This document shows, one piece after another, positions 1 to 8,080 of a DNA stretch of 64,000 nucleotides. The stretch covers positions 392,820-456,819 of the forward strand of contig NZ_KE384560.1 of assembly GCF_000426725.1 (NCBI RefSeq), given 5' to 3'. Source of the stretch: Sporocytophaga myxococcoides DSM 11118 (GTDB taxonomy: Bacteria > Bacteroidota > Bacteroidia > Cytophagales > Cytophagaceae). The notes under the pieces were generated by a model. The model saw nothing but the letters and a program-made list of their open reading frames with translations. It was not told the DNA's origin and ran no database searches. The stretch's first letter is position 1, and each line of letters begins with the position of its first letter. The position numbers and the translations under genes are program-made.

Positions 1-626
1 CCCTTTGAGAGTGTGATTGATTTGAACTTCAACTTATGGATATAAACTTCAATTTTAAATGACCTTTCAGGGTCTATAATAACTTTTCCATTGCTGTTTT
101 TGGTGGAAAAATTATTGATTTGCAACTGCATGTTAGGCAAAAGTTGCCTGTTATTCAGGTTCAGAGGAGTCATTCTATAGACACCCCCATTGGATGGTAA
201 ACCAGTGTTAAGGGTTTGATTTACCAATATTGGTGTTGTTCCGCCAGGTTGACTAATAACTACGTTTACGCCTGAGTTCACATCCACTTGGAGATTATTG
301 GTCAGGACGAAATATATCTCACCTGATTCGACTTCTGCAGATTTGAATGTTTCTGTAAGGTCCAGGTCAAAGGGGCCGAGATTGGTTGAAGGAATCGCAG
401 GGATATTCACTGCAATTGAAGGGTTGGGAATTCCGAAATCCGCAAGTTTGAAAGTCTTTACATAGGCAAAACTGTCTATGTCGGGAATTTCATTAATTGT
501 GAGATCCTCTTTGACCAGTGGTCCCAGAATCTGGGCGTCCCAATCCGGTTCCAGTTCATGGTCTTGTTTTACATTGCATGAAAAGAGAAATAAAAGAATA
601 ATAAACAAAAAGCGTCCTGATTTCAT
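1..626 (-). CDS. Lipoprotein of unknown function, C-terminus beyond the window edge
   Basis: About 208 N-terminal residues are visible on the minus strand and the reading frame is still open at base 1. The start MKSGRFLFIILLFLFSCN is a lipoprotein signal peptide with lipobox LFSC, so the mature protein probably begins at Cys17 and is anchored in a membrane. The mature part starts DHELEPDWDAQILGPLV and continues with a beta-rich, Asn/Pro-rich sequence without a catalytic motif I recognise. It resembles Bacteroidota cell-surface lipoproteins of unknown role. The ATG was chosen because the signal peptide follows directly. The 103-residue plus-strand reading frame across the same bases is an antisense shadow. 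The gene diverges from the next lipoprotein gene. Confidence 0.75.
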   Translation of the reverse strand, partial: MKSGRFLFIILLFLFSCNVKQDHELEPDWDAQILGPLVKEDLTINEIPDIDSFAYVKTFKLADFGIPNPSIAVNIPAIPSTNLGPFDLDLTETFKSAEVESGEIYFVLTNNLQVDVNSGVNVVISQPGGTTPILVNQTLNTGLPSNGGVYRMTPLNLNNRQLLPNMQLQINNFSTKNSNGKVIIDPERSFKIEVYIHKLKFKSITLSK

Positions 627-785
627 TGAGTTTAAAAAAGTCACATACTGGTTAAAGATAGTTAATTTCATTGCAATGATAAAATTTGTTCGAATTAGTT
701 CATTAACGTTCAAAAACTTTAACGGTTGGCAAAGATTTATTAATATAGCAGTGTATTACTATTTAGGGTATTTAATTTATAAGAA

Positions 786-1373
786 ATGAATTATAGAAGT
801 ATTGCAGGGGCATTGGTGATTGCTGTTTGTCTTTTTTCCTGCTCAGAAGATAAAACACAAACAGAAGAGCAAGTAACGGAACAGCCGCAACAAACAGATA
901 CTTTAGTATCAGGTATAGACACCCTTAGAACGGAAATGGTAAAAATCCTCAAAGCAGATAGTGGGGTTTTCAGAGGGGTAACTTTTGGAATGACTAAGGA
1001 TGAAGTAAGTGATTTGGAAGCTGATACCAAAAGAGATTCTACAGAGCAAACTTATCTTGATTATCTTTTTGAAGTAAATGAGCTTGAAGAAGCTGAGGTG
1101 TCTTATTTTTATGGTAAAGATTTGAAGATAAATAAGATACAGCTTAATGTTTACCCTGAAGATGAACCATCACAAAAGCGATATTTTGATGAATTAAAGG
1201 CATTCTTTTCCGATAAAAATGGGGAACCTAAAACCGTTACTGATAAGAATGCAATATGGCAAACACCTGAAGTTTTAATAAATATGAAAAAAATGGGAAA
1301 TGAAAAAGTGCACGATATTCAGGTAGATTTTGTTCCCGCGCCTGTTTCAACTCCCACTGCGGCAATAAAATAA
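786..1373 (+). CDS. Small lipoprotein of unknown function
   Basis: A 195-residue protein with a clear lipoprotein signal: MNYRSIAGALVIAVCLFSCS, lipobox LFSC with Cys19 as the expected lipidation site. The next stretch (residues 20-45) is rich in Glu, Gln and Thr and is probably a flexible tether. The remaining ~150 residues form an acidic, mixed alpha/beta domain (GVFRGVTFGMTKDEVSDLE near residue 60) that I cannot assign. The 'FGMTKDEV' pattern recalls bacterial lipoproteins whose domain begins with a 'G.t.eeV' helix, but this is only a resemblance. The gene stands alone and ends at a strong terminator just upstream of dnaK. Confidence 0.8.
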   Translation: MNYRSIAGALVIAVCLFSCSEDKTQTEEQVTEQPQQTDTLVSGIDTLRTEMVKILKADSGVFRGVTFGMTKDEVSDLEADTKRDSTEQTYLDYLFEVNELEEAEVSYFYGKDLKINKIQLNVYPEDEPSQKRYFDELKAFFSDKNGEPKTVTDKNAIWQTPEVLINMKKMGNEKVHDIQVDFVPAPVSTPTAAIK

Positions 1374-1395
1374 TCAATTTAATAAGCTTTTTGTC

Positions 1396-1425
1396 AGGCA
1401 AAGAATGCCTTCTTTGCCTTTTTTT
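1396..1425 (+). terminator. Rho-independent terminator
   Basis: Perfect 8-bp stem AGGCAAAG / CTTTGCCT with an 8-base loop, followed by a run of seven T. It lies 23 bases after the stop of the lipoprotein gene and separates it from dnaK. Confidence 0.85.
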
Positions 1426-1453
1426 CATCTTTTTTTTCCCTTTTTAATAGGTT

Positions 1454-1508
1454 TATGCCAGAATGGCATACTGTCAGTTCGGAATTCCTGTTGGCATAAC
1501 CATTGTTA
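1454..1508 (+). promoter_or_regulatory. Candidate sigma-54-type promoter with upstream inverted repeat, dnaK
   Basis: The segment TTGGCATAACCATTGTTA (1491-1508) matches the sigma-54 layout TGGCAY-N5-TTGY with exact spacing between the -24 GG and the -12 G, although the -12 dinucleotide is GT rather than GC. Immediately upstream is a perfect inverted repeat TATGCCA-gaa-TGGCATA (1454-1470), then CTGTCAG and the palindrome GGAATTCC. The predicted transcript would start about 40 bases before the dnaK ATG. No CIRCE element is present. The motif matches are seen directly; the role is inferred. Confidence 0.45.
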
Positions 1509-1556
1509 TAGTACCAAGCAACAGAGAAAATTAAAACCTTTTAAAAATATTTATTT

Positions 1557-3467
1557 ATGGGAAAAATTATTGGTATAGACTTAGGTACAACGAACTCCTG
1601 CGTGTCTGTAATGGAGGGAAATGAACCGGTTGTAATTGCCAACAGCGAAGGTAGGAGAACAACTCCATCTATTGTTGCTTTCCTTGACAATGGGGAAAGA
1701 AAAGTCGGAGATCCTGCAAAACGTCAGGCGATTATCAATCCGAGAAATACCATTATGTCTATCAAAAGATTCATGGGTAAGAAATATTCTGAAGTAACTA
1801 AAGAAGCTTCAAATGTTACTTATAATGTGGAAAAAGGACCTAATGATACTCCAAGAGTAAAAATAGGAGACAGACACTATACTCCACAGGAGCTTTCAGC
1901 GATGATTCTTCAGAAGATGAAAGCTACTGCAGAAGATTATCTGGGTCAGGAAGTAAAAGAAGCCGTAATTACTGTACCAGCTTATTTTAACGATGCAGAA
2001 AGACAGGCCACTAAAGAAGCAGGTCAGATAGCAGGTCTTGAGGTAAAACGTATCATCAACGAACCTACAGCTGCAGCACTTGCTTACGGTCTTGATAAAA
2101 AACATCAGGATATGGTTATCGCAGTATTTGACCTTGGTGGCGGTACTTTTGATATCTCAATCCTTGAATTAGGTGATGGTGTATTTGAAGTTAAATCTAC
2201 TAACGGTGATACACACCTTGGAGGTGATGACTTTGACCAGGTTATCATCGACTGGCTGGCAGAAGAGTTTAAGAAAGACGAAGGCCTGGATCTTAGAAAG
2301 GACCCTATGGCACTTCAAAGATTGAAAGAAGCTGCGGAGAAAGCTAAAGTTGAACTTTCCAGCTCTACTTCTACAGAGATCAACCTGCCTTATATTATGC
2401 CTGTTGACGGTGTTCCTAAGCACCTTGTAAGACAGTTGACAAGAGCTAAATTTGAGCAGCTTGCAGATTCTCTAATCAAGAGAACGCTTGAGCCTTGCAA
2501 AAAAGCACTTAAAGATGCTGGTCTTTCAATAGATAAAATTAATGAAGTAATCCTTGTAGGTGGTTCTACGAGAATTCCTAGAATTCAGGAAGAAGTTGAG
2601 AAATTCTTCGGAAAGAAACCTTCTAAAGGAGTTAACCCTGATGAGGTAGTTGCTGTAGGAGCTGCGATCCAAGGTGGTGTATTGACAGGTGAAGTAAAAG
2701 ATGTACTTCTTCTTGATGTTACTCCGCTTTCTCTAGGTATCGAAACTATGGGAGGTGTGTTCACTAAACTAATAGAGTCTAACACAACTATTCCATCTAA
2801 GAAATCAGAAGTATTTTCTACGGCTTCAGATAGCCAGCCTTCTGTAGAAATTCACGTATTGCAAGGTGAAAGACCGATGTCAAGAGATAATAGAACAATC
2901 GGACGTTTCCACCTTGATGGAATACCACCAGCACCAAGAGGAGTTCCTCAGATCGAAGTAACATTCGATATCGATGCTAACGGTATACTTCACGTATCAG
3001 CTAAAGACAGAGGAACAGGAAAAGAACAGAAGATCAGAATCGAAGCTTCTTCAGGCTTAACAGATGCTGAGATCGAGAAGATGAAAGCTGAAGCTAAAGC
3101 AAACGAAGAGGCAGATAAGAAGGAGAAGGAAAGTGCTGAGAAAATCAATGCTGCTGACTCTTTGATCTTCCAGACTGAAAAGCAATTGAAAGAGTACGGA
3201 GATAAACTTTCTGCAGGAAATAAATCTGCTATAGAAAGCGCCCTTGCTGAGCTTAAAACTGCTCACGGTTCAAGAAATGCAGATGCAATAGATACTGCTC
3301 TTGCATCATTGAACAAAGCATGGGAAGCTGCTTCTCAGGAAATGTACAGTGCAACTCAGGGAGCAGGCGCTGAAGCTGGTGGCGGTGCTGCCGGACAAGG
3401 TCCAACAGATACAGGAGGAGTTACTGATGTTGACTATGAAGAAGTTGATTCTAATAAGAATAAGTAA
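1557..3467 (+). CDS. dnaK: Molecular chaperone DnaK (Hsp70)
   Basis: A 636-residue Hsp70, normal for the family. It binds hydrophobic peptide segments in an ATP-driven cycle with DnaJ and GrpE in the cytoplasm. Visible landmarks are the N-terminal phosphate loop [10 protein letters not shown], the signature [11 protein letters not shown] near residue 190, VGGSTRIP near residue 330, the interdomain linker [12 protein letters not shown] near residue 385, and the substrate-binding beta-domain with [17 protein letters not shown]. The C-terminal tail is Gly/Ala-rich and ends in an acidic stretch [12 protein letters not shown], as in other bacterial DnaK. No dnaJ or grpE lies beside it. The gene sits alone between two terminators, with a candidate sigma-54-like promoter upstream. 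Confidence 0.98.
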   Translation: MGKIIGIDLGTTNSCVSVMEGNEPVVIANSEGRRTTPSIVAFLDNGERKVGDPAKRQAIINPRNTIMSIKRFMGKKYSEVTKEASNVTYNVEKGPNDTPRVKIGDRHYTPQELSAMILQKMKATAEDYLGQEVKEAVITVPAYFNDAERQATKEAGQIAGLEVKRIINEPTAAALAYGLDKKHQDMVIAVFDLGGGTFDISILELGDGVFEVKSTNGDTHLGGDDFDQVIIDWLAEEFKKDEGLDLRKDPMALQRLKEAAEKAKVELSSSTSTEINLPYIMPVDGVPKHLVRQLTRAKFEQLADSLIKRTLEPCKKALKDAGLSIDKINEVILVGGSTRIPRIQEEVEKFFGKKPSKGVNPDEVVAVGAAIQGGVLTGEVKDVLLLDVTPLSLGIETMGGVFTKLIESNTTIPSKKSEVFSTASDSQPSVEIHVLQGERPMSRDNRTIGRFHLDGIPPAPRGVPQIEVTFDIDANGILHVSAKDRGTGKEQKIRIEASSGLTDAEIEKMKAEAKANEEADKKEKESAEKINAADSLIFQTEKQLKEYGDKLSAGNKSAIESALAELKTAHGSRNADAIDTALASLNKAWEAASQEMYSATQGAGAEAGGGAAGQGPTDTGGVTDVDYEEVDSNKNK

Positions 3468-3495
3468 TAAGTAGTGAGTGATAAGTTTAACAATG

Positions 3496-3527
3496 AAGCC
3501 CCGGAGTTTTACTTCGGGGCTTTTTTT
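3496..3527 (+). terminator. Rho-independent terminator of dnaK
   Basis: GC-rich hairpin AAGCCCCGGAG / CTTCGGGGCTT (one G-U pair) with a 5-base loop and a following T run, 30 bases after the dnaK stop. The 260 bases from here to the next gene show no convincing coding sequence or signal. Confidence 0.9.
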
Positions 3528-3791
3528 ATATACCTATATTTTTAAAATTGAGCTTCAGGCCAGAATATGAAAATTGGTAATCATGTGAGAATTTTATAGC
3601 AATTTTATCAATGCTGGCAGCATGTAATAGTCCAACAGATATCTCCTAAGTGCATGAGAAGCTTGAGGAGTGATACGGCTTGTGAGTTTAAATATTGATA
3701 TCAAACATTTTCTGAAGCACAAAATTCCTATAGAATTACATTGTAGCCCACTATTAGAAAAGCAAGACTTATTACACTTCAAAATGTCATT

Positions 3792-4781
3792 TCAAATTTC
3801 ACTTATAACTTTCTGTAGCATTGGATTGGATTTTCCGTAACTCACTATATTTATATCCAAAGGTGTAATAATAAATTTTTTTAGTGCTTTGACAAGTGAT
3901 TCCAGTATCCAGCTAGGCTCATTTCCAAAAGCTCCGCCTCCTACAAGAGTGAGATAAACTTTATTGCAATCTGTCCTCTCAAGGTTTATCAAAGCTGCAT
4001 ATAAAGTAGCTTCGTAAGTAGCTTCTAATACAATTCTCGCAAAGCTTTCCCAATAAAAAGATTCAATGTGAGAATAAGCAACAGGAAGTGCGGAACAGTA
4101 AGCTTGAGATACAATTTGCTTTTGTTCAGTAAGCGTAACTTCTGTATCCCATTGTATCCCGATTTTGAGTTTATCCTTTAAACTTTCTCTTTCAGAATTG
4201 CTCATTTCATTGATTTGACGGTTGATTTGTAACAGTCCATCTTGATTTAATAAAGCATATCCGTTTCTCATTTTCCAGAGCTCAAGTTCTTTATTGTTCA
4301 GGGCTTCACCGATGAGATCCAAACAGTCTATCTGGGAGCTGGCAGTTTGTCCCGTTTGTCCGTTGATTAATACAAAATAGTTTCTGTAGATTGTTCCTGC
4401 TCCACAAGCAATTGCGCATGCAGGACCTTGGGTGTAGTCCTTTTCATAGATATCAATACCACGTTCAGGAGTGATATGAGGCCCCACCATTTCAAGTAAA
4501 TTAAACTGTGAAGCTGCCTGGAATAAAGCATTTTTGTTATTGCTATCACCATGAAGTTGTTGAACGTTGGCAACAATTTCAGATATGGAAATTTTGTCTT
4601 TGAATATTTCCCTTGGAGGTGCTTCTTCTTTTAATGTTTTGAGGGTAGGTATCTGCAAGGATCCAAATTGGTATGATCTCCCATTTGCTTTGGACTGAAT
4701 AGTGTTACCTTTAACGATGATATTTTCCCTTACAAATTCCGGCGATGTTTCTTCAAAGCCGGTAAGTTTCTTAAACCACAT
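3792..4781 (-). CDS. Conserved protein with macrodomain-like C-terminal motif
   Basis: A 329-residue soluble protein with no signal peptide or membrane segment. The middle contains a highly patterned Cys/Gly-rich block, GPACAIACGAGTIYRNYFV (about residues 120-138), followed by NGQTGQTASSQIDCLD. Near the C-terminus is TLVGGGAFGNEPSWI (about residues 278-292), which resembles the phosphate-binding GGGxFGN loop of macrodomains and related ADP-ribose-binding folds, followed by an amphipathic helix. I recall similar unnamed proteins in other bacteria and in protists or fungi, but I cannot name a family with certainty. Two Ala-Tyr-Cys-rich helices between the blocks (SQAYCSALPVAYSHIES) look structural. 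It follows the minus-strand AAA+ gene by 160 bases and may be co-transcribed with it. Enzymatic function unknown. Confidence 0.75.
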   Translation of the reverse strand: MWFKKLTGFEETSPEFVRENIIVKGNTIQSKANGRSYQFGSLQIPTLKTLKEEAPPREIFKDKISISEIVANVQQLHGDSNNKNALFQAASQFNLLEMVGPHITPERGIDIYEKDYTQGPACAIACGAGTIYRNYFVLINGQTGQTASSQIDCLDLIGEALNNKELELWKMRNGYALLNQDGLLQINRQINEMSNSERESLKDKLKIGIQWDTEVTLTEQKQIVSQAYCSALPVAYSHIESFYWESFARIVLEATYEATLYAALINLERTDCNKVYLTLVGGGAFGNEPSWILESLVKALKKFIITPLDINIVSYGKSNPMLQKVISEI

Positions 4782-4943
4782 AATGATTGTTGTCCTGGTG
4801 ATTGCTCAAGATGCTGTTATTCATATCTAGTACAGTTTGTTCTTATAAGATAAATAAATTTGAATGTTATTTAATTTGGTTGAGTTGTTGTATTATTTTA
4901 GTTCATTTGCCAGGCCATTTTAAAACTGTTTTCCTTTTATGAC

Positions 4944-6284
4944 TCAAATAGTTTTTCCTTCTTTGATAAGTTCTTTTCTTATTCCAGTATAAATATCTTC
5001 TTCTTCAATCATCTTTTCCTGTCTGCTGATTGCCTTGAGCCCGCAGTACCTAAGCACATTCGTGATGGCACCTCCTGATAATTCATACTCCTTTGCTATT
5101 TTTTTAATGTTCACGGAGGGCGCAAGCTCAAAATCCTTTCCAAAAGCTTTGGTCCAAAGTTCGGTTCGCATATCTGGTGCAGGAATAGGAAAGTAGATCA
5201 TTGACTGGAACCTCCTTGCGAAGGCATCGTCAATGTTACCTTTGAGATTGGTAGCAAGTATGACCAGACCAGGAAAATCTTCAATGCGTTGAAGTAGAAA
5301 TGATATTTCCTGATTAGCGTAGCGATCCTTTGAATCCTTAGTGGCAGTTCGCTTCCCAAATAAAGAATCTGCTTCATCAAAAAATAAAATCCAATTTTTA
5401 TTTTCAGCCATATCAAAAACACTTGCAAGATTCTTTTCGGTTTCACCTATGTATTTTGAAACCACCATAGATAGATCAATGCGATAGACATCAAGTTTAT
5501 TGGACTTACCGAGTAATGTTGCAGTAAGCGTTTTACCTGTTCCCGGTGGTCCATAGAACAATGCTCGAAAGCCTCGTTTCAGTTTCTTACCCATATCTCC
5601 GGTCTCAAGCAATTCTTTACCATAACGTATCCAGTTATTTATTTCGTCAACATCTTCCCTAACATTATGATCCAGGATCAGGTCTTCCCAATTAAGTTTA
5701 GTGGTAAGAAGTGAAGCAGGAAAATTTGTACTGAAGTCAGGCTTGTAAACCTCTCCGGTGGTAAGGAAAGTAAGAATTTCATCTGAAATGCGCAGAGGCC
5801 TGCTAAAGAGGGGATCTCTATCATTTAAACTGTCTAGTAGAATAATTCTATGTTTTCTGAGAAAGTGTTTTTCTGTAAGTACTTGTTGAAGCTGAAAACG
5901 TTTTGCAAGATCAGTGCCTGCCAGTATGAAGGAAGCGGTTTCTATAGTGGGTAGAAAGCCGTTGTGTACATTGCCTTTGTATCCTCCAAACTCAGTAAAT
6001 TCACGATTGTGAAGTGAATTTCTGGTAAAGAAAATATCAAGTGCATGAGGTTTTAAATGAGGAATGAGGGCTAACAAAAGGATAATTCTTTCATATGGAC
6101 TCATACTATAGTACTCAACAAGTGAGGCATAGTTGGAACCATCATCTTTTAGATCCGGAGGATTATCGGATAGAAGTTTTTCCTCTTCATTTTGAAAATA
6201 ATTCCGGATGCGGGAGTCTACAATAGATTCAAACCAAGCAATTTCTTTGTTTAACGAAATTGTATTTTTTTCCAGTGTTTTCAT
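4944..6284 (-). CDS. AAA+ ATPase of the eCIS type (Afp15-like)
   Basis: A 446-residue protein whose C-terminal half is a complete AAA+ module: Walker A GPPGTGKT (residues 245-252), Walker B ILFFDEAD (299-306), a sensor-1 segment VILATNLKGNIDDAF and arginine-finger region RRFQ, then a small helical lid. The N-terminal ~200 residues are helical and poorly conserved (WFESIVDSRIRNYF at the start). This architecture is typical of the ATPase encoded in extracellular contractile injection system (eCIS) loci, thought to act in assembly or cargo loading. No sheath, tube or baseplate gene lies next to it, so this copy appears detached. A close paralogue lies near the right edge of the window. Eukaryotic-type housekeeping AAA proteases can be excluded: no protease domain follows. 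Confidence 0.85.
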   Translation of the reverse strand: MKTLEKNTISLNKEIAWFESIVDSRIRNYFQNEEEKLLSDNPPDLKDDGSNYASLVEYYSMSPYERIILLLALIPHLKPHALDIFFTRNSLHNREFTEFGGYKGNVHNGFLPTIETASFILAGTDLAKRFQLQQVLTEKHFLRKHRIILLDSLNDRDPLFSRPLRISDEILTFLTTGEVYKPDFSTNFPASLLTTKLNWEDLILDHNVREDVDEINNWIRYGKELLETGDMGKKLKRGFRALFYGPPGTGKTLTATLLGKSNKLDVYRIDLSMVVSKYIGETEKNLASVFDMAENKNWILFFDEADSLFGKRTATKDSKDRYANQEISFLLQRIEDFPGLVILATNLKGNIDDAFARRFQSMIYFPIPAPDMRTELWTKAFGKDFELAPSVNIKKIAKEYELSGGAITNVLRYCGLKAISRQEKMIEEEDIYTGIRKELIKEGKTI

Positions 6285-6573
6285 CTTATAAGTGAGTTTA
6301 TCAGGTAGCTTGTCATCATTGGTTTAGCTCTAACGTTTTCTTTAGGGTAACACATTGAATGTAAGTTAATAAAACTTTTTTTGTGTAAAAATAAATTGTG
6401 ATTAAGTGATAAAAAGAGATCATAATATATGGTAGGGAATATTCTAATACTAAGTCTTTACCGGACTTGAAAGGTTTATGGTGTCGGTATTCACGAATGG
6501 TGTATTTAGGATAGCTGGAACTTTGCTTACAAATATTGTAAATTAGATTCCGGAAGTTTTAATTCTAAATGTT

Positions 6574-7041
6574 ATGAATTTTTTAAATCGGTTTTTTAAT
6601 AGAGGTGAATCACAAATAGAATGCCCTCGGTGTCTTGGCAAGGGACACGTAGATTGGGCTGATATTAAAAGATTGAATCAGGTGCTTAAATGGATTCCCG
6701 GTAGCTGTGCTTTTTGCAATGGGGTTGGTAAGATAGATCCAAAGATGGAAAAAAAAGTTGCAGTTGATGCTACTTATTTAGTTGATAATCTTTCAGAGAT
6801 TGAAAGAAGATTATATATCAATGGTAATCCTGAAGCTTTGGAAAGAGCTGCTCAATATGAAAGTAATTTGGAAAGTTTTGTTGAACAAGTCAATTATCTG
6901 CATTTTCATGGAAAGTTGAGCTCTGAACAAATTACAGAATTTTTTCTGCTTTCTCAAATTAATTCCGACTCTTATGACGATGAGAAAGCTAAACTTACTG
7001 ATTACATTAATAGAATAATTGCCAGAGGAGAAAGTAAATAG
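6574..7041 (+). CDS. Small protein with two DnaJ-type CxxCxGxG zinc motifs
   Basis: A 155-residue cytoplasmic protein. The first 50 residues carry two half-motifs, CPRCLGKGHV and CAFCNGVGKI, spaced about 30 residues apart; together they would form one four-cysteine zinc site like half of the DnaJ central zinc-finger region. There is no J-domain and no substrate-binding beta domain. The remaining ~100 residues are helical (LSEIERRLYINGNPEALERA onward) and unassigned. It starts 289 bases from the divergent AAA+ gene and is followed after only 12 bases by the archaemetzincin-like lipoprotein gene, so the two are probably one operon. Function unknown; the zinc site is a confident reading, the rest is not. 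Confidence 0.75.
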   Translation: MNFLNRFFNRGESQIECPRCLGKGHVDWADIKRLNQVLKWIPGSCAFCNGVGKIDPKMEKKVAVDATYLVDNLSEIERRLYINGNPEALERAAQYESNLESFVEQVNYLHFHGKLSSEQITEFFLLSQINSDSYDDEKAKLTDYINRIIARGESK

Positions 7042-7053
7042 TATTTTATAATT

Positions 7054-7998
7054 ATGAATAAATTTGTTGCCATTATTTTTATTTTTTGGTGTATTACTGC
7101 ATGTGATAGTAGTAATAATAAAACATTGAAAAAGACACATGCTGCGTCGGTTGTCAATATAGATACTTCTGATTACAGTCTAAACTATCTTGAATCTCTG
7201 CATAGGAAGAGGAATTTTAAAAGATATGATAAATCATTGACAGAATTTATTCTTTCTAATCCTAATAAACGTGATAGTGTAAGAAAGATAATTTATCTGC
7301 AGCCTCTCGGGAATATGAGTGATAAAGTAGCAGGAATAATCAAAGAAGAAATAAATTATCTAAAGAGTTTTTTTCAATTGGAAGTAAAAATTCTGGGCAA
7401 TATTTCTTTTGAAGAAATAAAGAATAGAAAGGTAGAGACAAGATTAGTCTCAGAAGACGATTTGGGATACTATAATAAATTTAAGAGTAGCTCGGTAAAT
7501 CTGACCGAACAGATAAATGCAAATTCTTTAATAGAAAACTACTTAAAGAATAATGTGCCTACGGATGCAGTTGCAGTCCTTGGAATAACTGAGCATGATT
7601 TATATTTACCCCGGATGAACTTTATTTATGGTTCTTCTTATCTTAAAAATAGAATGGGGATAATCTCTACCTACCGTATTGCCGAGGATTACGAAGAAAG
7701 TAAAATGAATATTAGGAAAGTGGTGACGAAGCAGATTGCAAATTTATTTTCAATTCCTAACGTAAAGGATTATGTATGTGTTCTTAATTTTCACAATAAT
7801 ATCGAGCAATTGAGAGCAGGTACCTTATTAATATCACCCGTAGCATTGGCGAAACTCAAGTATGCAATTGGTTTTGACTATACCCAAAGGTTTAGTGATC
7901 TCAAGGAATTTTATCATAGTGAAGGTAATGAAGCCATGGAAGAATATTATGATAAATCTTTGAAGTTGATAGCAACCCAGGTGAAAAGCAAAAAATAA
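7054..7998 (+). CDS. Lipoprotein with a degenerate archaemetzincin-like domain
   Basis: A 314-residue lipoprotein: signal MNKFVAIIFIFWCITAC with lipobox ITAC. From about residue 76 it follows the archaemetzincin layout: IIYLQPLGNMS, LVSEDDLGYYN, then AVLGITEHDLYLPRMNFIYG, a strand IISTYR, and CVLNFHNNIEQ after the expected catalytic helix. In active archaemetzincins this helix is HExxHxxxxxHC. Here residues 226-237 read KQIANLFSIPNV, so all three zinc-binding His and the catalytic Glu are replaced (K226, Q227, N230, N236). The downstream CxxC that binds a second zinc is also missing. The fold is probably kept but proteolysis is very unlikely. It may be a binding or scaffolding protein. It lies 12 bases after the zinc-finger gene. 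Confidence 0.75.
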   Translation: MNKFVAIIFIFWCITACDSSNNKTLKKTHAASVVNIDTSDYSLNYLESLHRKRNFKRYDKSLTEFILSNPNKRDSVRKIIYLQPLGNMSDKVAGIIKEEINYLKSFFQLEVKILGNISFEEIKNRKVETRLVSEDDLGYYNKFKSSSVNLTEQINANSLIENYLKNNVPTDAVAVLGITEHDLYLPRMNFIYGSSYLKNRMGIISTYRIAEDYEESKMNIRKVVTKQIANLFSIPNVKDYVCVLNFHNNIEQLRAGTLLISPVALAKLKYAIGFDYTQRFSDLKEFYHSEGNEAMEEYYDKSLKLIATQVKSKK

Positions 7999-8080
7999 TT
8001 TAAGGACTTTTGATATTCGAAGTGCTGAGTTAGACATACAATTATTTTAATTATATCTTTTTTAAAACAGACTTATAAAA

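Noticed and set aside
478..789. 103-residue plus-strand open frame near the left edge
   Set aside because: It lies antisense to the lipoprotein gene that runs off the window; composition is atypical and there is no recognisable domain.
3594..3782. 62-residue minus-strand frame after dnaK
   Set aside because: No homology, no lipobox or domain, and not conserved-looking; probably chance.
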